Origin: an uncultured Clostridium sp.
GTDB lineage: Bacteria > Bacillota > Clostridia > Lachnospirales > Lachnospiraceae
Reading direction: 5' to 3'
Assembly (NCBI GenBank): GCA_900541315.1
Contig: UQJF01000029.1
Location: 1 to 26,226, forward strand
Length of the DNA stretch: 26,226 nt
Position numbers and translations under genes: made by a program. The number at the start of each line of letters is the position of its first letter. The first letter of the stretch is position 1. Positions 7,493-14,997 of this stretch are shown piece after piece. The notes below the pieces were generated by a model. The model did not search any database. It saw nothing but the letters and a program-made list of their open reading frames with translations, and was not told the DNA's origin.

Positions 7493-8053
7493 TTAATCTG
7501 CCGGGAACAATCTGCGCAGAGGTTTTGCGATTCCTGCTGCAGCAAAGCATTTTACTATATCCAATGGAATAAACGGAAGCACAGCCTGGATCATAATAGC
7601 ACCCCATGGCTGGTTGGTCACGTATTTCATCTGGACTGCGCCAAACAAATAGATCACCGGGATTCCTACAATAATGATAAATGCTGTCTGCCATCTTACT
7701 TTCTTAACTTTACAGCAGAACATGGAGATCATAACAGCTGCTACCAGATTGCCATAACGATACCCGCCTGCCGGTCCTAAAAGTTTTCCTAAAGAACCAC
7801 CAATCCCAACAACACTTAACAGGATCCAGGTTACCATAACCGCCAGTGTCTGTAAGGGGGAAAGCAGAAGTCCGATCAGGTTTACCATTAAAGTCTGAGC
7901 TGTAATGCTGGCACTGGAAAATGGCAGCGGGATCTTTATATAAGTGGATACGATCAGAAGCGCTGTCATCAATGCCATGATAGTAAGGCTCCGTATATTC
8001 CATATGCTGTGTGCTTTTACGTTGTTAATAGATTTTGTTGCTGTCTGACTCAT
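7493..8053 (-). CDS. bioY: BioY biotin transporter, ECF substrate-binding subunit
   Basis: A 186-residue membrane protein with about six segments. The BioY signature is clear: ISIT-like SASITAQTLMVNLIGLLLSP, then GKLLGPAGGYRYGN at about 88-101, and a C-terminal IPLDIVKCFAAAGIAKPLRR. BioY captures biotin and usually works with a shared EcfA-EcfA'-EcfT module encoded elsewhere; none is in this window. An AAAGGACG ribosome site precedes the ATG. It is the second gene of the operon. BirA control from the operator at 8864-8892 would make biotin repress its own uptake. The N-terminus carries about 20 extra polar residues before the first membrane segment. Confidence 0.93.
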   Translation of the reverse strand: MSQTATKSINNVKAHSIWNIRSLTIMALMTALLIVSTYIKIPLPFSSASITAQTLMVNLIGLLLSPLQTLAVMVTWILLSVVGIGGSLGKLLGPAGGYRYGNLVAAVMISMFCCKVKKVRWQTAFIIIVGIPVIYLFGAVQMKYVTNQPWGAIMIQAVLPFIPLDIVKCFAAAGIAKPLRRLFPAD

Positions 8054-8107
8054 ATCATTTTCGTCCTTTCTTTTATCACGCAGAATATATGGCTATGGTG
8101 GATCACT

Positions 8108-8743
8108 TCAGATCTCCGTTACAACTGCCTTTAAAATGGTCCTTTCAGAAATTTTAAATAAAATGGTCTTCTTACTATCTTCCGTTTTCACAGTGACCTC
8201 TGTTTCTTCTCCCACCTGTAAGGGTGTAAGGAAACGGACATCCACCTGAAAAGAACCTGTTGTAAAGATCTGAAACATTTCAAACATCTTGTTTACCATA
8301 AGAAAGCCTGGAACAATGGCACTCTTTCCCTGGTGAATAGGGTTTGTGTCATTTACCGCCTGTAAATATGACTGGATCTCATTTTCTGTTACTGTTAAGG
8401 ATGATGCGGAATGACAGGGCCTTGATTGAACACCTATTCTCTCTGATCCTTTCTCACCGGAAAAGCATCCAGGATCAATAAGGGTAACATTTAAGCTGTC
8501 CTCCTCTTTTCCTCTGCTCTCCTCTGTAATACAAACCTGTACCAGTCTTGCATCACTTTTTAAAACCTGCATCTGATAAGCAAAACTTTCATCCTCTAAC
8601 TGATTAAAATCCACTGTCTCACCGGCATGGTTCCTTTTCTTTTCATCAAAACGAAACCTACACTTTGCGATCATCCAGCCTTCATATCCTGCAAGCCCTG
8701 AAAGTGTCTTTTCCAGTCCCAGAAGCCTTTTTGTGTGATCCAT
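8108..8743 (-). CDS. MaoC-like hydratase/dehydratase, first gene of the biotin operon
   Basis: The open frame extends to 8869, but the promoter -10 and -35 boxes lie at 8841-8869, inside that extension. The start is therefore set at ATG 8743 (MDHTKRLLGLEK), with AAAGGAAG about 12-14 nt upstream, giving 211 residues. The C-terminal half has the hot-dog hydratase motif YLQAVNDTNPIHQ with Asp132, Asn134, Pro135 and His137, matching the Y-x5-D-x-N-P-x-H signature of MaoC/(R)-enoyl-CoA hydratases. The N-terminal ~95 residues are beta-rich and may be a degenerate second hot-dog half. Its place in front of bioY, thiolase and ligase, under a BirA box, suggests an enoyl/3-hydroxyacyl thioester step in acyl chain building for biotin. 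That pathway is inference. Confidence 0.72.
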   Translation of the reverse strand: MDHTKRLLGLEKTLSGLAGYEGWMIAKCRFRFDEKKRNHAGETVDFNQLEDESFAYQMQVLKSDARLVQVCITEESRGKEEDSLNVTLIDPGCFSGEKGSERIGVQSRPCHSASSLTVTENEIQSYLQAVNDTNPIHQGKSAIVPGFLMVNKMFEMFQIFTTGSFQVDVRFLTPLQVGEETEVTVKTEDSKKTILFKISERTILKAVVTEI

Positions 8744-8840
8744 AGCAGTTATAAGCTTCCTTTCTGTCTGTAAATGATGTTTTATACAAATATTCTGTTT
8801 GTAGTAAAGTGTTATATCAATTGTCTCCGAAAACGATTTG

Positions 8841-8869
8841 AGTATAACAAAGCTGCTTTTAAATGTCAA
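8841..8869 (-). promoter_or_regulatory. Near-consensus promoter of the biotin operon
   Basis: On the minus strand: perfect TTGACA (complement of 8864-8869), exactly 17 nt of spacer, and TATACT (complement of 8841-8846). Transcription should start near 8834, leaving about 90 nt of leader before ATG 8743. The -35 box lies inside one half-site of the BirA operator. Confidence 0.85.
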
Positions 8870-8892
8870 CCACTATTTCACATTGGTTAACA
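8864..8892. promoter_or_regulatory. BirA operator (biotin box)
   Basis: TGTCAACC (8864-8871), 13 nt, GGTTAACA (8885-8892). This matches the Gram-positive BirA palindrome TGTTAACC-N13-GGTTAACA with one change (T to C in the left arm). That change is what creates the perfect TTGACA -35 box on the minus strand, so bound BirA would block RNA polymerase. BirA itself is not in the window. Confidence 0.85.
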
Positions 8893-8948
8893 TTCAAAAA
8901 TGCTGATTCCCTTTTACCTATTCTGGTTCCAAAAATTTTATCATTTTG

Positions 8949-9722
8949 CTAAAGCGACTGTAAAATTTCCACAGTTCGGTAAATTTCTTCTTCATCGGTA
9001 CGATAGATTTCAAATTCACTTATCCCTTCAAGTCCCATATGCACCCGTTCATTCCGATATTGCATACCACTGGAACACAGCTTTTTACCGGACAAATGAA
9101 AAGCATAGGCTCCTGTTGCCTTGGCAATTTCTGCGATATTAGACGATTTCACTCCACCGCCCACCAATATAGTTGGTTTACCGCTGATATTTTCCATTTT
9201 AAGCATGTCTGCAGATACCTGAATCAGATGCCTGATAAGTTTGCTTCCCAAAAGACAGTCTGCTTCCTGACCCGATGTCAAAATCGTATCCACACCCATT
9301 CCTGCTGCTTTTTCCAGCGCTGCAATCGGGTCTGCGCAAACGTCAAAAGCACGATGTAATGTAATACCGATATTTCCCGCTGCCTTAACCATTCCGCCTA
9401 TTTGCGCTTCATTAAGTGTACCATCTGTATTCAGGCTTCCGATCACTACACCATCAGCGCCTGCCTGGGAAAAATGGCGGATATCAGCAAGCATCTGCTG
9501 GTACTCATAATGTGTATATAAGAAATCACCAAATCTTGGACGTATCAACACTCTGACAGGAAGACCCGTTTCTTTTTTTACCTGTTCAAATAAAGTATAT
9601 CCCGGTGTTGTCCCGCCTATCACAAGGTTTGCACATAATTCCAGTCGTGTTGCACCGCCCCGCTTTGCCTCCAGCGCCGATTCTACGCTGTCCACACACA
9701 CTTCTAAAATATAGTCCTGCAT
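8949..9722 (-). CDS. cutC: CutC family protein
   Basis: A 257-residue TIM-barrel protein of the CutC family. Recognisable pieces are the N-terminus LEVCVDSVESALEAKRGGATRLELCANLVIGGTTP, then VRVLIRPRFGDFLYT, the GADGVVIGSL strand, TLHRAFDV, and ILTSGQE followed by ILVGGGV. CutC was first linked to copper tolerance, though later work questions a direct metal role and the enzymatic reaction is uncertain. The start at 9722 is preceded by GCAGGTAAAA. It is flanked by the biotin operon downstream and yaaA upstream, in its own transcription unit as far as spacing shows. No copper-responsive CopY-type palindrome was recognised in the 126-bp leader. Confidence 0.92.
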   Translation of the reverse strand: MQDYILEVCVDSVESALEAKRGGATRLELCANLVIGGTTPGYTLFEQVKKETGLPVRVLIRPRFGDFLYTHYEYQQMLADIRHFSQAGADGVVIGSLNTDGTLNEAQIGGMVKAAGNIGITLHRAFDVCADPIAALEKAAGMGVDTILTSGQEADCLLGSKLIRHLIQVSADMLKMENISGKPTILVGGGVKSSNIAEIAKATGAYAFHLSGKKLCSSGMQYRNERVHMGLEGISEFEIYRTDEEEIYRTVEILQSL

Positions 9723-9848
9723 TTTTACCTGCTTTCATTATCAGAGGGGCAAAATACATTTGGACCCCAACATCATATTTATGTCCTCTTGGAGTCTTGC
9801 CTGCATTTGCCTTTGTGACCTATTTTCATATATTACAAGATCTTTATT
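9723..9848. other. Intergenic leader between yaaA and cutC
   Basis: A 126-bp gap with no clear promoter or terminator. It contains ATGTCCTCTTGGAGTCTT at 9781-9798, one of three near-identical 18-mers in the window (the others are at 11072-11089 and 20588-20605). Positions 9742-9765 hold an imperfect GGGGCAAAA...GGACCCC inverted repeat. Confidence 0.4.
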
Positions 9849-10592
9849 CTATTTTCGTTCAAAAACATACTCCAACTCTGATGACAGATCCTCTCTGAAT
9901 CCATAGCCCAAACGGTCAAATTTCTTTATATCTAAAGGATCTTCCATCAGTTTTTCTGCCATATATCTAACCATTTCGCCCCGGGCCATTTTTGCATAGG
10001 TACCCTTCGTTACCAATCTGCCCCCAGATGATTCGCAAAATGTGATCGTAATATACCGATCCTCAGGAGACAGATATTTTTCTATACATTTTGAGTACTC
10101 TTTTGATGCCAGGTTAATTATGATCCCACTGTCATCTCTTACCTCATGATATAACCTGCTACCCCAGAAATCGTATAAGTTTTTTGTATCCCCTATAGCA
10201 GCTTTTGCCTGCATTTCAAGACGATACGGTGTTACTCCATCCATTGGCTTTAAGGCACCATAAAATGCAGACAGTATCCTCAAGTGGCTTTGCACATATT
10301 CTAACTGCCTGGTTTCAAATACTGCCGGAGCCATATACTGAAAGGCAATCCCTTCATAAGCCATGATCGCCGGAGTCAGCCTGCTATAAAGGTCCATATT
10401 CTCTAACCTTTCAAAATTCTGCTCTGCGATCTTGTCATTACATTTCCAGATCGCCTTCAGTTCTTCTCTGGACTTCTTCTTCAGCCAGTTCAGTATTTCC
10501 TTTGTCTCCTGTACAAAAACAGGGAATCCTGCTGACTCAATACTGTCTGTATCCACATTCATCTTTTTTGCAGGTGATAATATGATCTTCAT
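9849..10592 (-). CDS. yaaA: Peroxide stress protein YaaA
   Basis: A 247-residue YaaA/UPF0246 protein, normal in length. It begins with the family signature MKIILSPAKKMN and contains TPAIMAYEGIAFQYM, YEYVQSHLRILSAFYG-like text, and GVTPYRLEMQAKA with LYDFWG. In Escherichia coli YaaA limits free iron and oxidative DNA damage under hydrogen peroxide, and DNA binding has been shown for the family. Its start codon overlaps the stop of bcp by 4 bp (ATGA at 10592-10589), so the two are translationally coupled and work in the same stress response. No PerR box was recognised upstream of the pair. Confidence 0.95.
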   Translation of the reverse strand: MKIILSPAKKMNVDTDSIESAGFPVFVQETKEILNWLKKKSREELKAIWKCNDKIAEQNFERLENMDLYSRLTPAIMAYEGIAFQYMAPAVFETRQLEYVQSHLRILSAFYGALKPMDGVTPYRLEMQAKAAIGDTKNLYDFWGSRLYHEVRDDSGIIINLASKEYSKCIEKYLSPEDRYITITFCESSGGRLVTKGTYAKMARGEMVRYMAEKLMEDPLDIKKFDRLGYGFREDLSSELEYVFERK

Positions 10593-11047
10593 CCGTTCAG
10601 TTCCTTAAGCATATTTTCAGGATCATCTGCTGCTTTAACCTTGTCATTTGCTTTTACAATGATCCCCTGTTCATCAATAAGATAGGTAGTTCTCACAACT
10701 CCCATGGAAACCTTGCCATAATTCTTCTTTTCTTTCCACACATCATAGGCTTCGATCACCTTACGCTGTGGATCTGCCAATAAGGTAAATGCAAGCCCAT
10801 ATTTTTCTTCAAATTTCTTGTGGGATGCTACAGAATCTTTGCTTACTCCAAGAATAACTGCACCTTTTTCTGTAAACTGAGGATATCTCTCTGAAAAGCC
10901 ACATGCCTGTTTGGTGCAGCCTGGTGTATTATCTTTTGGATAAAAATATAAAATCACTTTTTTACCTGCATAATCGCTTAATTTATGTACATTTCCATTC
11001 TGATCCGGTAACTCAAAATCTGGTGCTTTTGTACCTGCTTCTAACAT
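10589..11047 (-). CDS. bcp: Thiol peroxidase, Bcp/PrxQ type
   Basis: A thioredoxin-dependent peroxiredoxin. The frame opens at 11062, but ATG 11047 (MLEAGTKAPDF) is preferred because GGAGGC (complement of 11055-11060) lies 7 nt upstream; this gives 152 residues. The peroxidatic Cys44 is in PKDNTPGCTKQACGF and the likely resolving Cys49 is five residues on, the alpha-2 atypical two-cysteine arrangement. FELPDQNG and the conserved Arg in VVRTTYLIDEQG complete the fold. It is the first gene of the bcp-yaaA pair. It reduces hydroperoxides in the cytoplasm. Confidence 0.95.
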   Translation of the reverse strand: MLEAGTKAPDFELPDQNGNVHKLSDYAGKKVILYFYPKDNTPGCTKQACGFSERYPQFTEKGAVILGVSKDSVASHKKFEEKYGLAFTLLADPQRKVIEAYDVWKEKKNYGKVSMGVVRTTYLIDEQGIIVKANDKVKAADDPENMLKELNG

Positions 11048-11071
11048 ATCATGTGCCTCCATTTCTTTTCC

Positions 11072-11089
11072 ATGTTCTCTCAGAGTCTT
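11072..11089 (-). repeat. Shared 18-mer in the bcp leader
   Basis: ATGTTCTCTCAGAGTCTT on the plus strand. It differs by one base from 20588-20605 (topA leader) and by four from 9781-9798 (cutC leader). All three lie between two minus-strand genes and in the same orientation. The role is unknown: a protein site, an RNA leader motif or a remnant of an intergenic repeat. Confidence 0.4.
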
Positions 11090-11180
11090 TCATGCACCTG
11101 CTTTTGCGGCTGATTTTTCTCCTGCGTCAGCTGAATCTCAGTTATTACAACATAACCCTGGAACCTTTAAAATCCTATTT

Positions 11181-12344
11181 TTAGAATGTATCTCCTATAC
11201 GGTATATTCCAAATTCCTTGTGTCCAAGAACCTCTGCCTTAGTCAGTTCACCATTTGCCACAGCCACCATTTTATCAAAGATCTCCTCACCTATATCCTG
11301 TGGGGTCTTTCCTTCTGTGATGATCCTACCAGCATTTATATCAATATTATCCATCATTTTTTCATAGGTTTCAGGATTTCCTGTAACTTTGATCACTGGC
11401 GCAACAGGACTGCCGGTAGGAGTTCCCCGTCCTGTGGTAAAAAGAATGATCTGAGCTCCACCTGCAACCATGCCTGTAATAGAATCAATATCTTCACCTG
11501 GTGTATCCATGAAATAAAGGCCGTGCTTCTTCGGATCAATACTTTCTGAGTACTCTAAAACGCCGATCACAGGACTCTGCCCTGCTTTGTGAATGCATCC
11601 AAGAGATTTTTCTTCTATAGTTGTAAGTCCGCCTGCAATATTGCCCGGTGTAGGCTGTGTACCCCGAAGGTCCACTCCATAAAGCTTTGACTTATCTTCA
11701 ATGCGCTTGACCATAGCTGTAAGTTTATCACCCATTTCTTTTGTTACACAACGGGCTACTACCAGATGTTCTGCGCCTATAAGTTCTGTGGTTTCGCTAA
11801 GGATACTTGTACCTCCCAGTTCGATCAGCTTATCGGAAGCTGCTCCTACAGAGGGATTACCTGCAATACCACTGGTTGGATCGCTGCCTCCGCACTCCAG
11901 ACCTAAAACAAGTTCACCGATATCAAATTCTACCTTGTTTTGAACAGAAAGTTCTCTGGCCATTTTAGCTGCAATTTCAGCGCCTTTTGCAATACATCCC
12001 AGTGTACCGCCGCACTCCTGGATAATAACAGTTTCAATAGGCTTTTTACTCTCACGGATCTGATCCGCTACCACATCCGGCTGAATGCCTTCACAGCCTA
12101 GACTGACAACCAGCACTGCTCCTACATTGGGATTTTTTCCAAAGCCAACCAGAGTATTTACAGTCTGAAGGTAATCTGCACCCACCTGACAGCAACCGTG
12201 CTGATGAGGAACTGCAACAGCCCCAGGCACTAATTCAGCAATTTTCTGTGCTGTCTCGCTGGAACAGACAGATGTTGGCAAAATCAACAGATGATTTCTT
12301 ATCCCAAAAGTTCCATTTTCTCTTTTGTATCCCATTAATTTCAT
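11181..12344 (-). CDS. UxaA-family lyase, large subunit
   Basis: The catalytic half of an altronate/galactarate dehydratase-type enzyme. ATG 12344 is preferred over the open frame at 12374: AAGGG (complement of 12355-12359) lies 10 nt upstream, giving 387 residues starting MKLMGYKRENGTFGIRN. Family marks are PHQHGCCQVG, the SLGCEGIQPD stretch, QECGGTLG, GLECGGSDPTSGIAGNP and FTTGRGTPTGSPVAPVIKVTGN. These sequences cover altronate dehydratase C-terminus, galactarate dehydratase and the sulfolactate lyase subunit SuyB. The two-gene split with a small SAF subunit resembles SuyAB, but the neighbours give no sugar-acid or sulfonate pathway, so the substrate is undetermined. No terminator was recognised after the stop. 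Confidence 0.88.
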   Translation of the reverse strand: MKLMGYKRENGTFGIRNHLLILPTSVCSSETAQKIAELVPGAVAVPHQHGCCQVGADYLQTVNTLVGFGKNPNVGAVLVVSLGCEGIQPDVVADQIRESKKPIETVIIQECGGTLGCIAKGAEIAAKMARELSVQNKVEFDIGELVLGLECGGSDPTSGIAGNPSVGAASDKLIELGGTSILSETTELIGAEHLVVARCVTKEMGDKLTAMVKRIEDKSKLYGVDLRGTQPTPGNIAGGLTTIEEKSLGCIHKAGQSPVIGVLEYSESIDPKKHGLYFMDTPGEDIDSITGMVAGGAQIILFTTGRGTPTGSPVAPVIKVTGNPETYEKMMDNIDINAGRIITEGKTPQDIGEEIFDKMVAVANGELTKAEVLGHKEFGIYRIGDTF

Positions 12345-12363
12345 AATTATATTTCCCTTTCTT

Positions 12364-12636
12364 CTAACGGTCACCGCGACCTCTGCCTGATTCTAAGTTC
12401 TGGGTATGAACCCAGTCGCCGACCTTGATATCACAGCTGGCAGTACCTATACTCTCACCATATTTTACCACGGTCTCTCCTGCTTTGATCTCTTTGATCG
12501 CGATTTTATGGTATACAGGGATGTCCTGGTTTGCTTTGATCTCTTCTCCATCTACATTGAGCATTTCTCCGGCATTTAAATGGCGGATCATAGTTACCAC
12601 ATTATCCTTATCGGTCATGTATACGTAATTTTTCAT
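12364..12636 (-). CDS. UxaA-family lyase, small SAF-domain subunit
   Basis: A 90-residue SAF domain, equal to the N-terminal part of altronate dehydratase. Marks: DNVVTMIRHLNAGE near the start, YHKIAIKEIKAGETVVKYGESIGTASCDIKVGDWVHTQN at the end. The gene lies 19 bp before the large subunit, and the two should form one enzyme. An AAAGGAGAGAAA ribosome site precedes ATG 12636. In single-chain UxaA this domain is fused to the catalytic part. The C-terminal SGRGRGDR tail may be a leftover of the linker. Confidence 0.85.
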   Translation of the reverse strand: MKNYVYMTDKDNVVTMIRHLNAGEMLNVDGEEIKANQDIPVYHKIAIKEIKAGETVVKYGESIGTASCDIKVGDWVHTQNLESGRGRGDR

Positions 12637-12698
12637 TTTCTCTCCTTTGATCCAATCGTATTTTTCTACTGTAAGCTCAACTATAACAAAGTATTTTC

Positions 12699-13214
12699 TT
12701 ACATTTTCCCTTCAAAAACATCAATCTGGCAGCTCTTCATTGTTTCTAATGCAGCTTTGTGTTTTTCTGGTGTTACACCGGCACAGCAATCAGCATCTAC
12801 AGATATGACAGTTTCTGGATATTTAGCTTTTAAAATAATAGCATTGGATACAACACAGATATCTGTGCATACACCGATCAGTTCAATCTTATCATCCTCT
12901 GCAAATCCATCCCAGTTCAGCCAGCCAAATGTCGGCTTATCTATGTATTCACAATTTTCTATTTCCAGTCCGGGAACAATCTGCCAGCCGTCCGTCCCTT
13001 TAACGCAATGCTTTACTGGCAATCTCTTTCCTTCTGGCGTTTCCAGATAATTTTCCCCATGAGTATCTCTGGTAAAAATAATCCGGTCACCTCTATCTGC
13101 ATATTCTTTGATTTTCGCCTTAACATTTGGCACAATCGCCTGGGCTTCTTTGCTGCCTAACGTTCCTGTTATAAAATCATTCTGCATGTCAATTACAACT
13201 AAAATCTTACTCAT
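12699..13214 (-). CDS. Nicotinamidase-like cysteine hydrolase (isochorismatase fold)
   Basis: A 171-residue isochorismatase-fold amidase. The catalytic triad is visible as Asp9 in VVIDMQNDF, Lys93 in IDKPTFG and Cys120 in GVCTDICV, with the usual cis-peptide region at VCTDICVVSNA. Asp50, His52 (TRDTHGENY) and His69 (VKHC) match nicotinamidase metal ligands, although the fourth ligand is not obvious. This supports hydrolysis of nicotinamide or a related amide, in NAD salvage. GGAGGTAAAATAAA precedes ATG 13214. The gene follows the LOG-family gene by 27 bp, so they are probably co-transcribed. No nicotinate phosphoribosyltransferase is nearby. Confidence 0.82.
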   Translation of the reverse strand: MSKILVVIDMQNDFITGTLGSKEAQAIVPNVKAKIKEYADRGDRIIFTRDTHGENYLETPEGKRLPVKHCVKGTDGWQIVPGLEIENCEYIDKPTFGWLNWDGFAEDDKIELIGVCTDICVVSNAIILKAKYPETVISVDADCCAGVTPEKHKAALETMKSCQIDVFEGKM

Positions 13215-13241
13215 TTTATTTTACCTCCACTTTTATCCTGT

Positions 13242-13787
13242 TTATATACCACTGTTGTCCTTTAAAATCTGCTTAATCCCTTCTATATTATCCGCAAAAT
13301 AAATTCCAGCTTGTCTTTCTTTTGAAGATAGTCCTTTACAGATCATATGATCAAGCAGATCCTTCAAACTATTGTAATAGCCGTTTAAATTATAAAGAAT
13401 ACACGGAGCATCCAACTGTTTCAAAGATACTTTTGACATAACTTCTGCGATTTCTTCTAATGTACCTGTACCCCCAGGAAAAGCAATGAAAGCATCTCCC
13501 AATTCAATCATTTTATTCTTGCGCTCTGACATATCCTTTGTAATGATCAATTCAGTCAATCCATCATATTGAAACTCTTTATCTATAAAAAACTGCGGTT
13601 CAACTCCGATTACATTCCCGCCAGAACTCAGAGTACTTTCCGCAAGCATGCCCATTAATCCAGTTTTGGAACCTCCATAAACCAGAGTGTTTCCACTGTT
13701 TCCAATCCACATTCCTAATTCTCTGACTGCCTCAGCCAGCATTGGATCATTCCCTTCTAAAGCTCCAAGATATACTGTAATATTCAT
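13242..13787 (-). CDS. LOG family Rossmann-fold protein (TIGR00730)
   Basis: A 181-residue member of the LOG/TIGR00730 family, related to cytokinin riboside 5'-monophosphate phosphoribohydrolase. The active-site motif FPGGTGTLEE is at about 103-112, and LVYGGSKTGLMG at about 35-46 supplies the nucleotide pocket. The enzyme releases a base from a nucleoside monophosphate. Its bacterial role is not fully known but includes nucleotide clean-up. An AAAAAGGAAA ribosome site precedes the ATG. It precedes the nicotinamidase-like gene by 27 bp, and both act on base or ribosyl compounds, which fits a small nucleotide salvage unit. Confidence 0.9.
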   Translation of the reverse strand: MNITVYLGALEGNDPMLAEAVRELGMWIGNSGNTLVYGGSKTGLMGMLAESTLSSGGNVIGVEPQFFIDKEFQYDGLTELIITKDMSERKNKMIELGDAFIAFPGGTGTLEEIAEVMSKVSLKQLDAPCILYNLNGYYNSLKDLLDHMICKGLSSKERQAGIYFADNIEGIKQILKDNSGI

Positions 13788-13914
13788 TTTCCTTTTTCCT
13801 TATCCTATCGAAATCCTCTATTTAAATAATCGTCCATTGCTCCGCATTTTAAAGCTTCATCCTGCTGTTGTATCATTTATATAGAGAACAATATGTTCAC
13901 TATACTGCTATACT
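13788..13914. other. Intergenic region upstream of the LOG gene
   Basis: A 127-bp gap. It contains the palindrome GAACAATATGTTC (13886-13898) just after the VOC stop. The spacing of five between GAAC and GTTC does not fit a LexA box. No convincing promoter was found for the LOG gene. Confidence 0.3.
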
Positions 13915-14277
13915 TCACACCTGTGTTCCAACTTCGATCAAGTGACCATCCAGATCATAAAACCGAACAACCTGTTGACCCCAGCTGCAGGTCATAAGCT
14001 TATTAGCATACTGGATAGACGGATACAGACGTTCCAATTTTTCTATAAATGATTTTATATCCTTTTCCTCAAAATATAACTCAGACGAATTATGCTTTGA
14101 TGTTATCTTTTTTCCTAAAAAGCTGGTCCAAATTTTTTCATCCTGAAGTACAAGACCTTCCGTTAAGATCACATTCCCATCCTGCTTCAAAACCACATCA
14201 AGGCCAAATAGATCATGGTAAAACTGCTTTGCTTTTTCAATATCTTTTACAACGATTAAAATATTTTTTAATTTCAT
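13915..14277 (-). CDS. VOC superfamily (glyoxalase/dioxygenase-like) protein
   Basis: A 120-residue single-chain VOC protein made of two beta-alpha-beta-beta-beta modules. The opening IVVKDIEKAKQFYHDLFGLDVV and the closing VVRFYDLDGHLIEVG are characteristic. The first-module metal ligand, usually a His before IVV, is absent (NILIVVKD), while the C-terminal Glu in LIEVG is present. A classical glyoxalase I is therefore unlikely; a binding protein or an enzyme with altered metal use is possible. It starts 12 bp after the hydrolase stop and its ribosome site lies in the end of that gene, so the two are one transcript. Confidence 0.85.
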   Translation of the reverse strand: MKLKNILIVVKDIEKAKQFYHDLFGLDVVLKQDGNVILTEGLVLQDEKIWTSFLGKKITSKHNSSELYFEEKDIKSFIEKLERLYPSIQYANKLMTCSWGQQVVRFYDLDGHLIEVGTQV

Positions 14278-14289
14278 AGATTATCTCTT

Positions 14290-14928
14290 TCATCCTTTTC
14301 CATTTTCCGTATTTAAAACCCATGCAAATGCTTTTGCAATTCTCAAAACCGGATCTTTAAAATGGCCACCCTGATTCCATTCTAAAGCACATTGTACCTC
14401 TTCAGTTTGCATCCATGCATATAATTTCCGAAGGCAGTCTCCCACATTTGACATAACTGGGCTCTTCGTTTTTTCTTCCTTATCACCAAGACTGAGATAA
14501 ACAGATTTGCTTTTAATTTTCTGCTCTTTCAGGTATTCAACAAATCCAGGAAACCAAACAGAAGGAGAGGCTGCTGCCACACCATAAAATATATCCGTTT
14601 GACACGATGCCCATAATGCAAAAAGCCCGGAAAGGGAATAACCTCCAATATAATATATCTTGTTTTTATCTGTACAGATTTTCAAGATCTCTTTCAGAGT
14701 TTGCCAAGCACCATCACCAAAGTTTTCGTTTCCAAATACAGCCGGCGCTTTCCATGGAGTTAGCTCCTGATTCCAGCTATCGACCTTTACAGCGATAAAC
14801 TGAAAGTCCTTGTTTACAAGTTTTCCGATCTCCATAACCTCATTTTCAATTTCAGGCAGATCATGATCACCTACTGGCTGGATCAAAACAACCTCTGCCT
14901 CTGGATTTCCATATTCATATATCGTCAT
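14290..14928 (-). CDS. Esterase-like alpha/beta hydrolase
   Basis: The frame extends to a GTG at 14979, but a good promoter (-10 at 14968-14973) overlaps that part. The start is set at ATG 14928 (MTIYEYGNPEAE), with GAAGG about 11 nt upstream, giving 212 residues. The nucleophile elbow GGYSLSGLFAL follows a strand IYYI. A late GGHF supplies the catalytic histidine, and the spacing AAASPSVWFPGF resembles the esterase D/IroE-type fold. The substrate is unknown. It is the first gene of a unit with the VOC protein and has its own promoter, separated from tsf by a terminator. Confidence 0.72.
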   Translation of the reverse strand: MTIYEYGNPEAEVVLIQPVGDHDLPEIENEVMEIGKLVNKDFQFIAVKVDSWNQELTPWKAPAVFGNENFGDGAWQTLKEILKICTDKNKIYYIGGYSLSGLFALWASCQTDIFYGVAAASPSVWFPGFVEYLKEQKIKSKSVYLSLGDKEEKTKSPVMSNVGDCLRKLYAWMQTEEVQCALEWNQGGHFKDPVLRIAKAFAWVLNTENGKG

Positions 14929-14967
14929 CCGGTCATCAGCCCTTCTCTTAAATAACATATTATGTTT

Positions 14968-14997
14968 AGTATAAAACACAGGCTCTTACTACGTCAA
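14968..14997 (-). promoter_or_regulatory. Promoter of the hydrolase-VOC unit
   Basis: On the minus strand: TTGACG (complement of 14992-14997), an 18-nt spacer and TATACT (complement of 14968-14973). It decides the start of the downstream gene, since a GTG at 14979 would be upstream of transcription start. Confidence 0.6.

Noticed and set aside
8744..8869. N-terminal extension of the hydratase to 8869
   Set aside because: The TTGACA-N17-TATACT promoter and half of the BirA box lie in this stretch, so it is not part of the transcript.
11094..11164. A short coding-like stretch on the minus strand downstream of the UxaA large subunit
   Set aside because: It reads about 20 codons without a start codon or ribosome site and ends at a stop; too short to call a gene or a remnant.
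13886..13898. GAACAATATGTTC as a LexA box
   Set aside because: The spacing between GAAC and GTTC is five, not four, and the flanking C and G are missing.
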